Shown piece by piece: positions 1 to 10,576 of a DNA stretch of 64,000 bases. The notes under the pieces are model-generated. The model was given only the letters and a program-made list of their open reading frames with translations, was not told the DNA's origin and searched no databases. Made by a program: the position numbers and the translations under genes. Source of the DNA: Papilionanthe hookeriana x Papilionanthe teres (Eukaryota > Streptophyta > Magnoliopsida > Asparagales > Orchidaceae); the NCBI GenBank assembly GCA_022702705.1, contig CM040430.1, positions 69,391,982 to 69,455,981 on the forward strand, written 5' to 3'. Position 1 is the stretch's first letter. Every line of letters starts with the position of its first letter.

Positions 1-80
1 ATTAATCACTTAAGTTATAGTAGTGAGATGTGATAATGTCCGAAGGCCTTAGAGGTTAGTCGAAAGCTGCACGAGCTATG
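1..80. other. Unassigned left edge
   Basis: Eighty bases before the first TGTTGACC terminus. I see no ORF, repeat or match to the rest of the window. It is the flank into which the LTR-like sequence starting at 81 was inserted, or the interior of a still older element. Confidence 0.3.
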
Positions 81-1505
81 TGTTGACCTCACTTTTGTGA
101 GAACTCATTTCCTCCATCTTGGCATAATCCTAAACTAGGGTTAGAATTGGACCTCAGCATTACAAGCTCAAGCTTCCAACCAATTGTTTGGGTGAGTTTA
201 GGATTTTGACCATGTGAGGACATAAATTGATTGCTAAGGATTAGAAATGCCTAAAGACTTGGAAACCCTAGGGAATACTATGATTACCAAATTCACCCTA
301 GGAGAGGGGATTATCTAATTGAATTCTGGCCTCACCAATGGCCTCCCTAATCCTACCAAACCCTAAAAATTAGACTAAAACCCTAGTGCACCCTTTTAAT
401 TCAAAATTATGAGGGTACATTGCAATGGTCAAAATGAATTAAGACTAAGTTAATTTAGTCAAAATTGACCATCTCATCTTCCGAATCCAACCTACGGTCC
501 AAATGGTCAACTTTATTTCAAATGGTCAACATTGGTCCAAATGGTTAAATATTGATCTAAGTAGTCAGCCTATGGTCCAAATGGTTAGACATTGGTCAAT
601 ATGGTCGACAAATAGCTCATATGTTTAACCTGACCACCCTGATCAACTTATTGGTTAATATGGTCAACACTGAACCATATGATTAGCCCATTGACCCTTT
701 AGTTAACCCAACCCTCTTATGATCAAATTGACCATTTTGGTCAACCCATAGTCTAATTGATCAACCCATGGTGCAATTGGCCAACCCATGGCCCAATTTT
801 TCAATATATGGTATAAATGGTGAACATTAGTCCAAATCATAGGGTCAAATGGTCAACCCTAACCCACCATGGTCAATTCATGGTCTTATGGTCAACTTTT
901 CATTCTCATATTTGATTAATTAATTAATTAATTAAATGGATAAATTTAAGATCCATCGGACCTATCCTAAAACCCTAATCTAAAGCATATAACCCAAGGC
1001 ATTAACCCATTGCCCGAGCCCATGGATTAAGCCCACGATCTCAGCCCATGAGTCAACAAGTTACCCATGACCTACACCAACCCATCAAGCCATTAAATAA
1101 CCTATATCCATATGAGACCAAAATATAAAATAAAATAAGGGAGAGGGGACAAAGGGAGTTATGCCTACTTACTCCCCCTCATACTTTGCACCCTAGTCCA
1201 AGTAACTCAGGTCTCTTCATGCTTGGGTCAAGGAGAACCTTTGCCAAGCTCAAAAAATTCCAACTAAGCCCTCCCCAATGCCTTTATGCCATGGATTTCT
1301 CTCCCTTCCTCCACTGGTGCCACCTTGGCAAGCATCCAAAAGGGCAAACATCCAAAAAGAAATTCGCACCATAACTTTCTCTCTTTATAATTGCAAACAT
1401 TTTTGAGGAATTAAAGGATTATCCTTAGACCAGCCTTGGGCATATCCATGCCCCCCAAGGCCATTAAAGGGCAAACCAGAGAGCTTCATGCAAAGAGAAA
1501 GCTTA
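81..1505 (+). repeat. Older LTR-like sequence with family B terminus (partial)
   Basis: Starts with TGTTGACCTCACTTTTGT, the same terminus as copies B1-B3, then diverges completely. It holds an A/C-rich tract (about 280-1140) like the one in family B, and a tail ending at the point where B1 begins. No ORF longer than about 60 codons is credible. I read it as the left part of an LTR from a distant relative of family B, interrupted by B1. The shared terminus is seen directly. The LTR identity is inferred from the terminus and from the similar base composition. Confidence 0.45.
425..900. promoter_or_regulatory. GGTCAA-rich tract (W-box-like cores)
   Basis: An irregular array of ATGGTCAAC / TTGACC words, about a dozen in under 500 bp. 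Each holds the TTGACC form of the WRKY W-box core on one strand. Spacing is irregular, so it is not a simple satellite. It could be cis-regulatory DNA of an LTR or a degenerate low-complexity tract. Only the words themselves are seen. Confidence 0.35.
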
Positions 1506-1892
1506 TGTTGACTTTACTTTTGTTGAGGTCTAGTCTTTCTTTAGAATAGCCTAGAGTCTAGCCATAGAACTCTCTTAGTGAATATCTTAGAAGATTAGTG
1601 ATATGACCCTTTCCCTTATAATTTCAAAACACTTCTTTGCTTCACTTCGAGTTTCAAATACTTAAAGTCTAACCTCTAAATACTTAGGAGGATAAGACTA
1701 AGTATAAGAAAACTCAAAGGAAGTTCCCTATTGGTGGACAGAACTTAGGACTCAACCTGGGAAGTCTGGTCTGGGTCAGGCTCATACACTCACTCACACC
1801 CACTTTACACTTACACTCACTACATTCAACCCTAAACCAAACTTCCTCGCACTTGATCCCCTACTCTTTTGGAAACTCATGTGGGTGATTCT
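1506..1892 (+). repeat. Family B copy B1, left segment
   Basis: Begins TGTTGACTTTACTTTTGTTG and runs nearly colinear with 21427-21800 and 47905-48285. It stops at the Athila insertion point. The sequence resumes at 15112 with CCTAAG..., exactly as in the two uninterrupted copies. Five bases left of the element (ATTCT, 1888-1892) and right of it (GTTCC, 15112-15116) are the diverged target duplication. Confidence 0.85.
1888..1892. other. Left target-site duplication of Athila element 1
   Basis: ATTCT here against GTTCC at 15112-15116. The empty-site copies at about 21795 and 48278 read GTTCC, so the right copy is ancestral and the left has two transitions (G to A, C to T). Confidence 0.7.
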
Positions 1893-3108
1893 TGATGGAC
1901 CGAAACACCTTACGACTGCAAGAATTTATGAACTTATATTTATATATTTATAATAATTTCATAAAGTCACAATTTCAAACACAAGTATACGTATCGTTTC
2001 AAGTAATACTGGACTCTATTGGAGTCCTGGTTATCGATCCCACAGGGAAGATTAATGGAAGATTAATTGAAGGAATTTATATATTTTCAAATTAAAAGTA
2101 ATTATAATTTTTATTTCTTTTCAAAATTCAAATTTTAAGTTTAATGAAATTTCTACTAAATGTAAGTAAAGCAGCAATAAAATAAAGGTTAATGCAAGCA
2201 TAATTAAAACAACTTCTCCTTTTCAACTAATCCATGATTTTTTCAGAATAATTATCATTCATGGAGAACTTGAGATTATGGTATTGTGCCAAATAGAAGC
2301 ATTCCTATTCTTTACCTTCGATCAATAGTATAAAGAACATTGGCTAATCTATATATTGGTTCAGGATGTATTATTAGTAGAATGAGTTAATCTAGGCTCA
2401 CACTTCTAGATGTCCAAGGGTGGCTATGCTCAGCCCTACTAGTGACCCGTTCCCTTTCTATAAACTAAATTATTAGAATTTAGTCTGTCACTCTAAAAAC
2501 TAATCAATTTTACACCTAATAAACAATATCTCCCTATTTATTTGCACTTCACCATGCATAACCCGCTTAAGGCCTTCAATTACCCAAGGATTCATGTGAT
2601 ATGTACTAGTTAAGAACTCATCTCCGGATAGGTCTCAAAATTCTTCAGCAAGTTTTAACAATTCAAATGGACAATTTAAAAAGTAAATTAAGATTAGGTA
2701 TGAAATATCATCACAATAATTTTAAACTTTAAGTTAAATTCTCCAACAAAATCAAATTATCTTATTATCTTTTCATAGTTGAAAGGAGAAAGAAAAGTAA
2801 CTGCTCAGAACACATTGAATTCACACAACAAAACATATTTATAAAACTTTGAACCAAGTTACAAATACTTATCTGGAATGTTTGTTCAAGTGATCCTTTG
2901 ACTCCTACTGACTCCAATGCAAGGTACAAGACTTCAACAACAATAATGCTTATAATCTCTCACTTACTACTCAAAGAATTGAGTAGTAACACTCAAAATA
3001 ACTAAAATAAACTCTCTAAATACTTAAGAAGAAAATATGGTGGCTCTCTAAATCTATCTCCGGATGCTGGAGATCTAGGGGGGCACGTTTCTCTGTAGAA
3101 ATGTCTCC

Positions 3109-3116
3109 TATTTATA
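3109..3116 (-). promoter_or_regulatory. TATA box of Athila LTR (3' LTR copy)
   Basis: TATAAATA on the minus strand, preserved at the same place in the other LTR (14535-14542). It lies downstream of the GGCGCC palindromes in element orientation, where a Pol II start for a genomic RNA is expected. The start site itself is not seen. Confidence 0.6.
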
Positions 3117-3198
3117 GAGCTTCAAAAATGACCAGGGGTTGCTTAAGGCACCTCTTCAAAATTTGTCCAAATTCAATGAATCTTCTAGAAAGTAATTG

Positions 3199-3481
3199 TG
3201 GCGCCTAGGTACCGGGATCTGGCGCCTAGGAGCCGGACTCCGTGACCAAGTCTTCATACCTCTTCACTTTGGATCACACCTCTTCGCGATTAAAATTGTT
3301 TTCCTGTGTCCAGATGCATTGTATCACATGTCCTATGTATTAGGAGTAACTTCCAGCCTTTTAGAAGGTCTGATAACCGCTTAAATCCATCCAAAAAACT
3401 GTCCAAAGTTGTCAAAAATCTTATCTGCTTTACTATCAAACTGGTGCGTAGGCGCCGGATTTTGGCGCCTAGGCGCTAGAC
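3199..3481. promoter_or_regulatory. GGCGCC palindrome cluster in LTR
   Basis: Two pairs of words of the form GGCGCCTAGG...CCGG (3199-3240 and 3443-3481), in an otherwise AT-rich LTR. The same words recur in the other LTR (14623-14906) and in the interior (6525-6605, 7516-7620). The function is unknown. See the finding on LTR/interior agreement. Confidence 0.6.
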
Positions 3482-3655
3482 CTATAATTTTGGCAGCTTT
3501 TCTCTTTAGCTCTATTTTTGCTCCTTTTTCCTTCTTGAACTCTTATTTTCATCACATATATCCAAAAACATAAAAATACCTTTCATTAAAGAATAATATC
3601 CTTAAAAATTGAATCATAAATAGGGCATAAAAATATGTACTTTTTAAGTGGATCA

Positions 3656-3670
3656 AATTCCCCCAAAATT
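3656..3670 (-). other. Polypurine tract of element 1
   Basis: On the minus strand AATTTTGGGGGAATT abuts the LTR edge. Element 4 has a matching tract with the same GGGGGA core (59495-59507). It primes plus-strand DNA synthesis in LTR retrotransposons. Confidence 0.8.
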
Positions 3671-3674
3671 AAAC

Positions 3675-3694
3675 GTTACTTGTCCTCAAGTAAC
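3675..3694 (-). other. Hairpin beside the polypurine tract
   Basis: GTTACTTG TCCT CAAGTAAC is a perfect 8-bp stem with a 4-nt loop. The same structure, with one base change that leaves a possible G:U pair, occurs at 59515-59534 in element 4, though the flanks have diverged. Confidence 0.7.
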
Positions 3695-5063
3695 CCTTTT
3701 TATTACGTAAAATGTATAACATCTGGAATGAAGTTTAAATATTTAAGATTCCTTGTAATTTTTGGTTTTATAAATGCTTTAGCAAATCATTAACCAAATT
3801 TCATTAATTAAGGTTAATTTTAAGAATTTAAAGAATACTTAACTACCAAATCATAAGACTTTGTTTTCATTTATTTCAAGAATAATTGTAATTTATCATA
3901 TTAAGGTCGCATATATAATTTACAAGAAAATGACTTTCATGAAAACTTTTTTAGTAAAGATGCTTGTATATAAAAAATTAAGTTAAAAATGTAATTAGTT
4001 TTCTTCCTATAAGATAATTTAAGTGAAGCCAATTTTTGATTAGGCATCTCCTCAAACTTCTCTTCACATTTCTTTCTTTGCTCTTTTCTTCTTTTTTTTC
4101 TTTTTTTCTTTTTTTGTTTCGTTCTAAGGATATTTTTCAATCCTCCATTTTTTTGTTTAATTTGTGAGGATTACTATATCTGGATAGCCTGTTAATGATT
4201 TTGAACTTCACTATCCTTAACTTATATTTAAAAACTTATACATTCTTACTTAATAAATATGACATTCTTGTTAAGTACTTTTCAAAATTTATTTCAATCT
4301 TTTCTTTTTCAAATAATAATCTTGATTCCTTACTATTTCAAAAATACATTTATCTTTACTATAAATAGACAAATTTTTAATCTTATATTCTTTAAGTTAA
4401 ATAATTCTATTCTTAAAATCAATCAAAATTATTGAAATTTTAGTTAAGTTTACTAAATTATTTATAATTTCAAAAATTTAAGTAATCTTAAATAAATTTT
4501 TCATTCCTTATGTTATGTTAATATTTTTTTAAAAAATATTAGTACATTAAGGAAAAATAATATTTAAATTTCAAAGAATTTTCCCTTCCCCCAAACTTCA
4601 GTTTTAGTATAAACATGAATCATGAAAATTTCTAAAGTATGAGAGAAAGAATAACATATTTTTACTAGGAAGTTTTCTAAGCATATGAAAAATAATCAAG
4701 AAAGGAAAATTTTATTTCTACACTTGCTTTTTATGAATATAAAAGAAATGTTTAAGCATATATAGAAAAATTTTTGTAAGTAGGATCAATTTCTACAAAA
4801 ATCATTTTTTTATATATATATATTTTTATAATAATTTTAAACAAAAATAACTAAACTAAACAGGTGTTCTGATCACTATACTAAACAGAAATAAAACATC
4901 TCATAACAGAAATAAACTTTAGCAATCCAACAATCATCAGTACATCAATAAGTGTTTCAGAACAATGCATCAAACATAAAAACAAACAAATCATCACATA
5001 CATGCAAAACTAACACACTAACAAACCATAACATAAATAACACTAATACACAATCCTAAAAAT
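3695..5063 (-). other. Element 1 3' untranslated region
   Basis: Very AT-rich sequence between the 3' ORF and the polypurine tract. The only open stretch (3937-4140, minus) encodes a Lys/Arg run produced by a T-rich tract and is not credible. I see no conserved protein here. Confidence 0.6.
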
Positions 5064-6229
5064 CTACTCATCACTAGCAGTTTCCTCATCCTCATCAAAA
5101 GAAAAATCTACATTCTTGTTCTGGATATCAAATGGTGAGAATCTAGGACAGGTCGGGAACTGAACTGGATGATCACCCTTTAGGAATCTAACAAGAGACT
5201 CAGAATACTCAGCATCAAAATCACTCTTCCTCTGGGTGTACTCAAAAAGATGATCCAATTCAAATTTATAGTGTTGACTCTACACTGGGTCAAAAGTAAC
5301 ATATTCTGCTGCTCTATAAATTTCTCATGCATATTCTCCCAAAAACAAGATGGTGGCTCAGCAGCAGAAGTAGAGGGTCTAGAAGTAGAAGGTCTAGAAG
5401 TAGAAGGTCTACCAGAAGTAGGTAATGAACTAGAGAAAACTCTTACCTTGGAGTCGATCATAAATACTGACACTTTCTCGTCCAATGGGCTTGGTAGATT
5501 TGAGCTTCTTCTCTGAAAGCTCAGCAACAACTCCAGCACTCTCGCACAGAGAATAAATCAGAGATGGGAATCTCAATCACACAGAAGTGCTAGAACGAGC
5601 AGTGGCCTCTATAGAATCATAAATAATACTCCCAACATCAATCAGCTTTCTCTCTTGTATGCAGTAGTTGAGGATAGCTCTGTCCTTGGTGACCTCACTT
5701 AAATGGTTGGATGGAAGGAGGCGAGCAGAAATAAAGTAATATCATGACTTAGAAACATCATTTATCTTAGAAGATGAAAAATTTACCTGTTTTTCATTCT
5801 GGATCTTCCAAGCTCCAGTACCATCTGTCAAGTATGCAAAATCATCTCTAAATCTCCCTCAAATGGAGATAATCCAGAATAATAACACTCGATGTTCGGT
5901 GGCAGGCCGTAGAAAATGTTGATTCTCTCTGGAGTAAATCCTACTCTAACTCCTCTCATGAAGTTCTTGTAATCTTCGACATCCATGAAATTTGCATAAA
6001 ATTCTCTGACGACAGGGATAACAGCAATAGCAGTGAAGTAACAGAATCGTTGTCAGTTCAGTGCAATGATCGTATCTTTAATCCTTCCACCAAGATTGTA
6101 GAAATTTCTCTCCGAGATAAATTTTCTTATCGTAGCAAAATCGTTGTAAAGAAAATGTGCTGCGGTAGTGGCAAACTTGCTACGATCGAAGTTTTCTCGT
6201 TCTTTCCCTCGCTTAAATTTTGGAGCCAT
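5064..6229 (-). pseudogene. Athila 3' ORF, putative plant transposon protein-like (env position), broken
   Basis: Starts with Met-Ala-Pro-Lys at 6229 and ends with an acidic tail (DEDEETASDE) before the stop at 5064-5066. Over about 390 codons the reading is split by several stops and frame changes. Pieces such as REFYANF, RVGFTPERINIFYGLP, ARLLPSNHL and LIDVGSIIY resemble the family annotated as 'putative plant transposon protein' (often listed as PF20167), which lies downstream of integrase in Athila elements. A short repeat of RPSTS occurs near the C-terminus. The protein occupies the env-like position but I see no signal peptide or membrane anchor, so an envelope role is not supported. 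Element 4 has the homologue at 61032-62181. Confidence 0.7.
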
Positions 6230-6996
6230 CTAAACGTAAGAGAAAGAAAATGCAAAATAAATTAAAGGATCAAAAGAAAAAGCTTATTTAAGCTTTTAAA
6301 AATTTAAATAAAGCTTTAAATCTAAGTATTAAAAACTCCAAAAATAAAGAAATTTCGGTTTTTCTCAAAAGTTGAAAAATCCTTGGTGAAAATAAAAAAT
6401 AAATGGATTAGAAAGTAGATCTGATCTCAAGATGAAGAAATCGAGTGAGTCCAAGCTCAAAAACTCGAAAATCCAGCCTAAAAATGGATCCCTAAAGTTG
6501 ATTTTTGCAAAAAATGGAAGAAGAAGGGAGCTTAGGCGTCGGTAATGGCATTGGTGGGTTTAAAAACCCGACTTTTGGGTCCAGGTCGAACCGGCGCTTA
6601 GGCACCAGACTCGGCTTTCCAAAAATTCGATTTAAAAGTTGTATTTTCCACCAAAACTTAACAAATTCGACTTCTAATTACTCACATGAGAGTATTACTC
6701 CAATTTCTAACTTTCAAACATTTCCACAATCAATTAAAATGATAGAATAGATCTAACATTCAAACACAATATATAATCAAACTCTTCAATTCCATTTCAC
6801 ATTTTTCCATTCCAAGCTCAAGAAATTCCAGAAAAATATTATAACAAGGTTCATCCCTCTATAAAAATACAAACATTACAAATTCAAAGCAAATTCACAA
6901 TAAAACAACACACTTTGAACAATGAAAGCAAACACACAAACTAAATATTCGACTCACTAGAACATGACTCAATCACACCTAAAACACATAAACGAT
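6230..6996 (-). other. Spacer between the two 3' ORFs of element 1
   Basis: AT-rich noncoding sequence. It contains a pair of palindromic words related to GGCGCTTAGGCACC at about 6525-6605, and nothing else that I recognise. Confidence 0.5.
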
Positions 6997-7367
6997 CTAT
7001 TCATCGCCTAACTTTGAATTTCCATCCCTCTCGCAATGAAGTTCGCTAGGCCCACATGGATAGAAAACCAACGCCCTTGGAAATTCCAAAGCTAAATTCT
7101 CATCAATCCATTTGTTCTTCGCATACATCGCTACTTGAAAATCTTGAAAGGCCGCCATATGATCGAATTGAAGCTTCGTCTGCCATTCCAAGTGCTCGAT
7201 TTGGTGATACATCTCAGCAGACGATTCCCAATGCTTAGCAATTCCGCCTCAATCTTATCTAGATGACTGAATAATTTCTCCAAACATACAACAATAAATC
7301 CATTGAAATAAGGTTGAGGATCTTTAGACTTATCTCTTATCGCATTGCCATGATCTCCTCTCTCCAT
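6997..7367 (-). pseudogene. Small coiled-coil-like ORF downstream of integrase (frameshifted)
   Basis: Two overlapping frames (start at 7367, and 7212-6997) together resemble the intact 134-residue protein of element 4 (62892-63296). Shared features are a segment with FNG, an amphipathic stretch rich in Leu/Ile/Glu, the run KLQFDH (KMQFNH there) and KNKWIDEN (KNKWIEED there). One frame change separates the halves. Function unknown. The helix-rich middle suggests coiled-coil oligomerisation. It lies between integrase and the larger 3' ORF in both elements. Confidence 0.6.
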
Positions 7368-7753
7368 TGCTTCCGAACTTCTCTTTTCTCCTCCAAAATG
7401 AATTGTTTTGAACGAAATTAAGTTTGCTTAGGGATTTGGGAATAAGATAAGGCAATTTATAGAAAGAATTTGTGTGAAAAATTGAAGATTTTCAATTTTT
7501 GCATGAACAGTAACTGGGGCGCTTAGGCGGCGAAATCTGGCGCCTAGGCGTCGGACCATCGATACACATGGGTTATGCTGGCGCTTAGGCGCCGGATTTG
7601 GGCACCTAAACACCGAAACCACGTTCGACTCTATTTCACCTATCATCAAATTTACAAAGTTTCGGTCTTAAAATAGGTTTATTAAAATGGTGTGATCAAC
7701 ACACAATCATTGATTAAGATAAATTCAAATCACAAATAATCACAATGATAATA
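7368..7753 (-). other. Integrase-3'ORF spacer with GGCGCC palindromes
   Basis: Contains four GC-rich words of type GGCGCCTAGGCGTCGG / GGCGCTTAGGCGCCGG between 7516 and 7620. They match the words in this element's LTRs rather than those of elements 2 or 4. Otherwise AT-rich and without an ORF. Confidence 0.55.
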
Positions 7754-7790
7754 TATGGGTTGCCTCCCATAAAGCGCTTGGTTTAACGTC
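7754..7790 (-). other. Conserved pol/3'-ORF junction motif
   Basis: On the minus strand GACGTTAAACCAAGCGC is followed by a short stem ATGGG-AGGCAA-CCCAT. The motif is nearly unchanged in element 2 (38230-38265) and element 4 (63728-63763), just downstream of the integrase stop. I know similar wording from other Athila-type elements. Its role (splicing, translation of the 3' ORF, or RNA structure) is not established. Confidence 0.7.
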
Positions 7791-7814
7791 GTCAACCCTA
7801 CCTAATCAGTTGTT

Positions 7815-8950
7815 TTAATCGGGTAGACTCAATTCGTAAGCCTCCTTGTAAATCGGTTTCATTTCTCCCATATAAGGCTTTAGTCCTAATCCATTAACTT
7901 TAACTATTTTTCCCGTCTTGGGATCTTTAATATCCACAGCTCCATAAGGGTATAATTTCTCAATAATAAATGGCCCCATCCATTTAGATCTTAATTTTCT
8001 AAGAAAGTTTTAAACGAGTATTAAATAATAATACTTCTTGTCTAGGCTCAAATATTTTTCTTGAAATCTTTTTATCATGCAATCTCATCATTTTTTCCTT
8101 TTAAATCTTTGCATTTTCGTAGGACTCATTTCTTATCTCTTCCATTTCATTCAGTTGTAACAGTCGTTTCTCTCCTGCAGCATTCAAATCATAATTGAAC
8201 TCCTTTATCACCCAGTAAGCTTTATGTTCTAGTTCAATTGGTCAGTGACAATGTTTACCATAAACTAATCGATAAGGTGACATTCTGATAGGTGTCTTAT
8301 AAGCTGTTCTATAAGCCCATAATGCAGAATCAAGTCTATCAACCCAGTTAGTTCTTTTAGGATTAACAGTTTTTTCTAATATTCTTTTAATTTCTCTGTT
8401 TGATACTTTAGCCATTCCACTTGTTTGTGGGTGATAAGCAGTTGCAATTCTATGTTTGATTCTGAATTTTTCCAGTAATAATTGAATTCTTATATTTCTG
8501 AATTGACTTCCCCCATCTGTGATAATTACCCTTGACATTCCAAATCTTGTAAAAATCATTTTCTTTAAAAATTTTGAAACACTTTTGGAATCACAATTAG
8601 GTAAGGCTACAGCTTCAATCCACTTTGAAACATAATCAACTGCTAATAAAATATAAATCTTTCCAGATGATGGTATAAAAGGTCCCATAAAGTCTAATCC
8701 CCATACATAAAAAATCTCAATTTCTAATATATAGCTTAGAGGCATTTCATCTTTTCTTGATATATTCCCCATTCTTTGACATCTATCACAAGTTTTAACA
8801 TAATATCCAACATCTTTGAATAATGTAGGCCACTAAAACCCATAATTTAAAATTTTAAACGCAGTTTTATCCACTCCAAAGTGTCCTCCAAATTCAGAAT
8901 CGTGACATTTTTGAATAATTTAAAGTTTCTTCATAAGGTACACATCTTTA
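7815..8950 (-). pseudogene. int: Athila element 1 integrase, catalytic Glu replaced by Lys
   Basis: Order on the minus strand: zinc-binding HHCC region (8765-8910, with CHDSEFGGHFG and CDRCQRMGN), catalytic core in an open stretch of 176 codons (8772-8242), and a C-terminal part to the stop at 7815-7817. In the core, Asp27 (WGLDFMGPF) and Asp86 (IITDGGSQF) are present. The residue 36 positions later, where Glu is expected (SGxxEVSNREIK), is Lys122, a G-to-A change. The zinc-finger half and C-terminal half hold stops. The copy cannot encode an active integrase. The C-terminus ends DPKTGKIVKVNG...LSLPD, as in its relatives. Confidence 0.9.
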
Positions 8951-9427
8951 AATCACAGAATCTCTGCCTATTTTAAATAAATGAGGATCTTCCCAAATAT
9001 ATGATTTAGAATCATTCTTGAATTTTTTAATATATTTGCTATTCAATCCATACGATAAAATATTGCTAACCAAATAGTTAACTATATTTGCATACCAAGG
9101 TGTTTGTGATCCTTGAATAAAATATAATTGTTCATCAAGGAATTTCTCATTTATATTTTCTTCAGTAATTTTTTCATTAATATTTTTAATTTTTGATACA
9201 TGATCAGCAATTTGGTTGTCAGCTCCTTTTCTGTCCACTATTTAAAAATCAAATTCTTGTAAAAGTAGAACCCATCTTAGCAATCTAGGTTTAACATCTT
9301 TTTTAGACATTAAATACTTAATAGCGGAATGATCAATATATACGATACATTTGGTTCCAAGAAGATAAGGTCAATTTATCAAAGGCATATACTGTTGCTA
9401 AGAGCTCTTTCTCAGTAGTAGTGTAAT
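8948..9427 (-). pseudogene. RNase H C-terminal half and RH-integrase linker, element 1
   Basis: An open stretch of 96 codons (9238-8948) starts in the conserved end of Ty3/gypsy RNase H (DRKGADNQIADHVSK) and continues with a linker (FLDEQLYF, PWYANIVNYLVS). The sequence from 9239 to 9427 connects it to the RT/RNase H piece but has stops. Element 2 has the same linker at 39433-39675. Confidence 0.75.
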
Positions 9428-10576
9428 TTATTTGAGTTTCATTAAAAGTTTGCTAGCATAATATATGACTTTGAAAATTTTCTCATAATTTTGTCCCAAT
9501 ACAGCTCCAATTGCATAATCACTTGCATCACACATTAATTCAAAAGGTTTACTCCAATCAGGTGCAATAATGACAGGTGTAGTGATTAATTTTTCTTTCA
9601 AAATATTGAAAGCATTCAGACAATCTTCATTAAATTTAAACTTAGCTTCTTTTTCTAATAAATGACAAAGAGGTTTAGCAATCTTAGAAAAATCCTTTAT
9701 ATATCTTCTATAAAATCCAGCATGACTCAGAAAACTTCTCACATCAGTAACAGTAGTAGGTGGTTGAAGTTCAGCAATAATTTTCACTTTTGTCTGATCA
9801 ACTTCAATCCCTTTTTGTGAAATTTTATGTCCAAGTACAATCCCTTCTGTGACCATAAACTGACATTTTTCCCAGTTTAGAACCAAATTTGTTTCTTCAC
9901 ATATTTTCAGAACTTTTGTTATATTTTCCAAGCAAGACTCAAAAGAAGTTCCAAATACTAAAAAATCATCCATAAATACTTCAATTCCTTTATCAATTAA
10001 ATCACAGTATATTGACATCATACGTCTCTGAAAAGTTGCAAGTGCATTACATAAATCGAATAACATTCTTCTAAAAGGCAAATGTTCAATAAGACTTGTA
10101 AATGTTGTTTTCTCTCGGTCCTTAGGAGCAAAGGATAATTGATGATAACCAGAATATACATCCAAAAAATAAAAATATGGGTGTCCAGCTAATTTATCCA
10201 ACATCTAATCCAAGAAAGGTAAAGAAAAATGATCTTTTCTAATGGCATTTTTTAATTTTTGATAATCGATGCAAATTCGTCATCCAGTAACCTGACTTGT
10301 GGGGATTAATTCATTTTTATCAATAATAATGACAATTACTCCTCTTTTTTTCAGAACATAATGAATAAGACTTACTCATTGACTATCCGAAATAAGATAA
10401 ATAATTCCAGCATTTAACCATTTTAAAATCTCTTTGTTAATAACCTCTTTCATAATTGGGTTCAATCTTCTTTGAGATTCAATAGTTGATTTACAATTTT
10501 CTTCCATTAAAATCCTATGCATACAGATTAAATGGCTTATTCCTCTTATATCTGCAATTATCCAACCAAAAGCTTT
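9428..10576 (-). pseudogene. Reverse transcriptase / RNase H, element 1
   Basis: The open stretch 10204-9428 (258 codons) carries RT motifs: FLDVYSGYHQ with Asp15, a degraded FRRMLFDLCNALATFQR block, the active site FMDD (77-80) and NWEKCQFMV. RNase H follows from about residue 210, with its first catalytic Asp at CDASDY (Asp226). The RT fingers lie upstream (10205-10576) but are cut by stops. Compared with the usual Athila block, Pro to Leu, Gly to Asp and Pro to Leu changes all fit C-to-T or G-to-A transitions. Confidence 0.88.

Larger units (their letters stand above)
1893..3655 (-). repeat. Element 1 3' LTR
   Basis: Ends TGATGGACC and GTGGATCA on the plus strand. It is near-identical to 13322-15111 except for substitutions and a TTTTTGCTCC ten-mer run that has about one copy here and four there. 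Contents, plus-strand order: the conserved ACAAGTATACGTATCG / CGATCCCACAGG block (1981-2046), an AT-rich middle, a TATA box on the minus strand (3109-3116), and two pairs of GGCGCCTAGG palindromic words (3199-3240, 3443-3481). Confidence 0.93.

Noticed and set aside
3937..4140. Lys/Arg-rich minus ORF
   Set aside because: Produced by a T-rich low-complexity tract in the 3' untranslated part of element 1.
5064..6229. Retroviral-type envelope gene in element 1
   Set aside because: The position is env-like, but no signal peptide, cleavage site or membrane anchor can be seen. The wording fits the plant transposon protein family instead.
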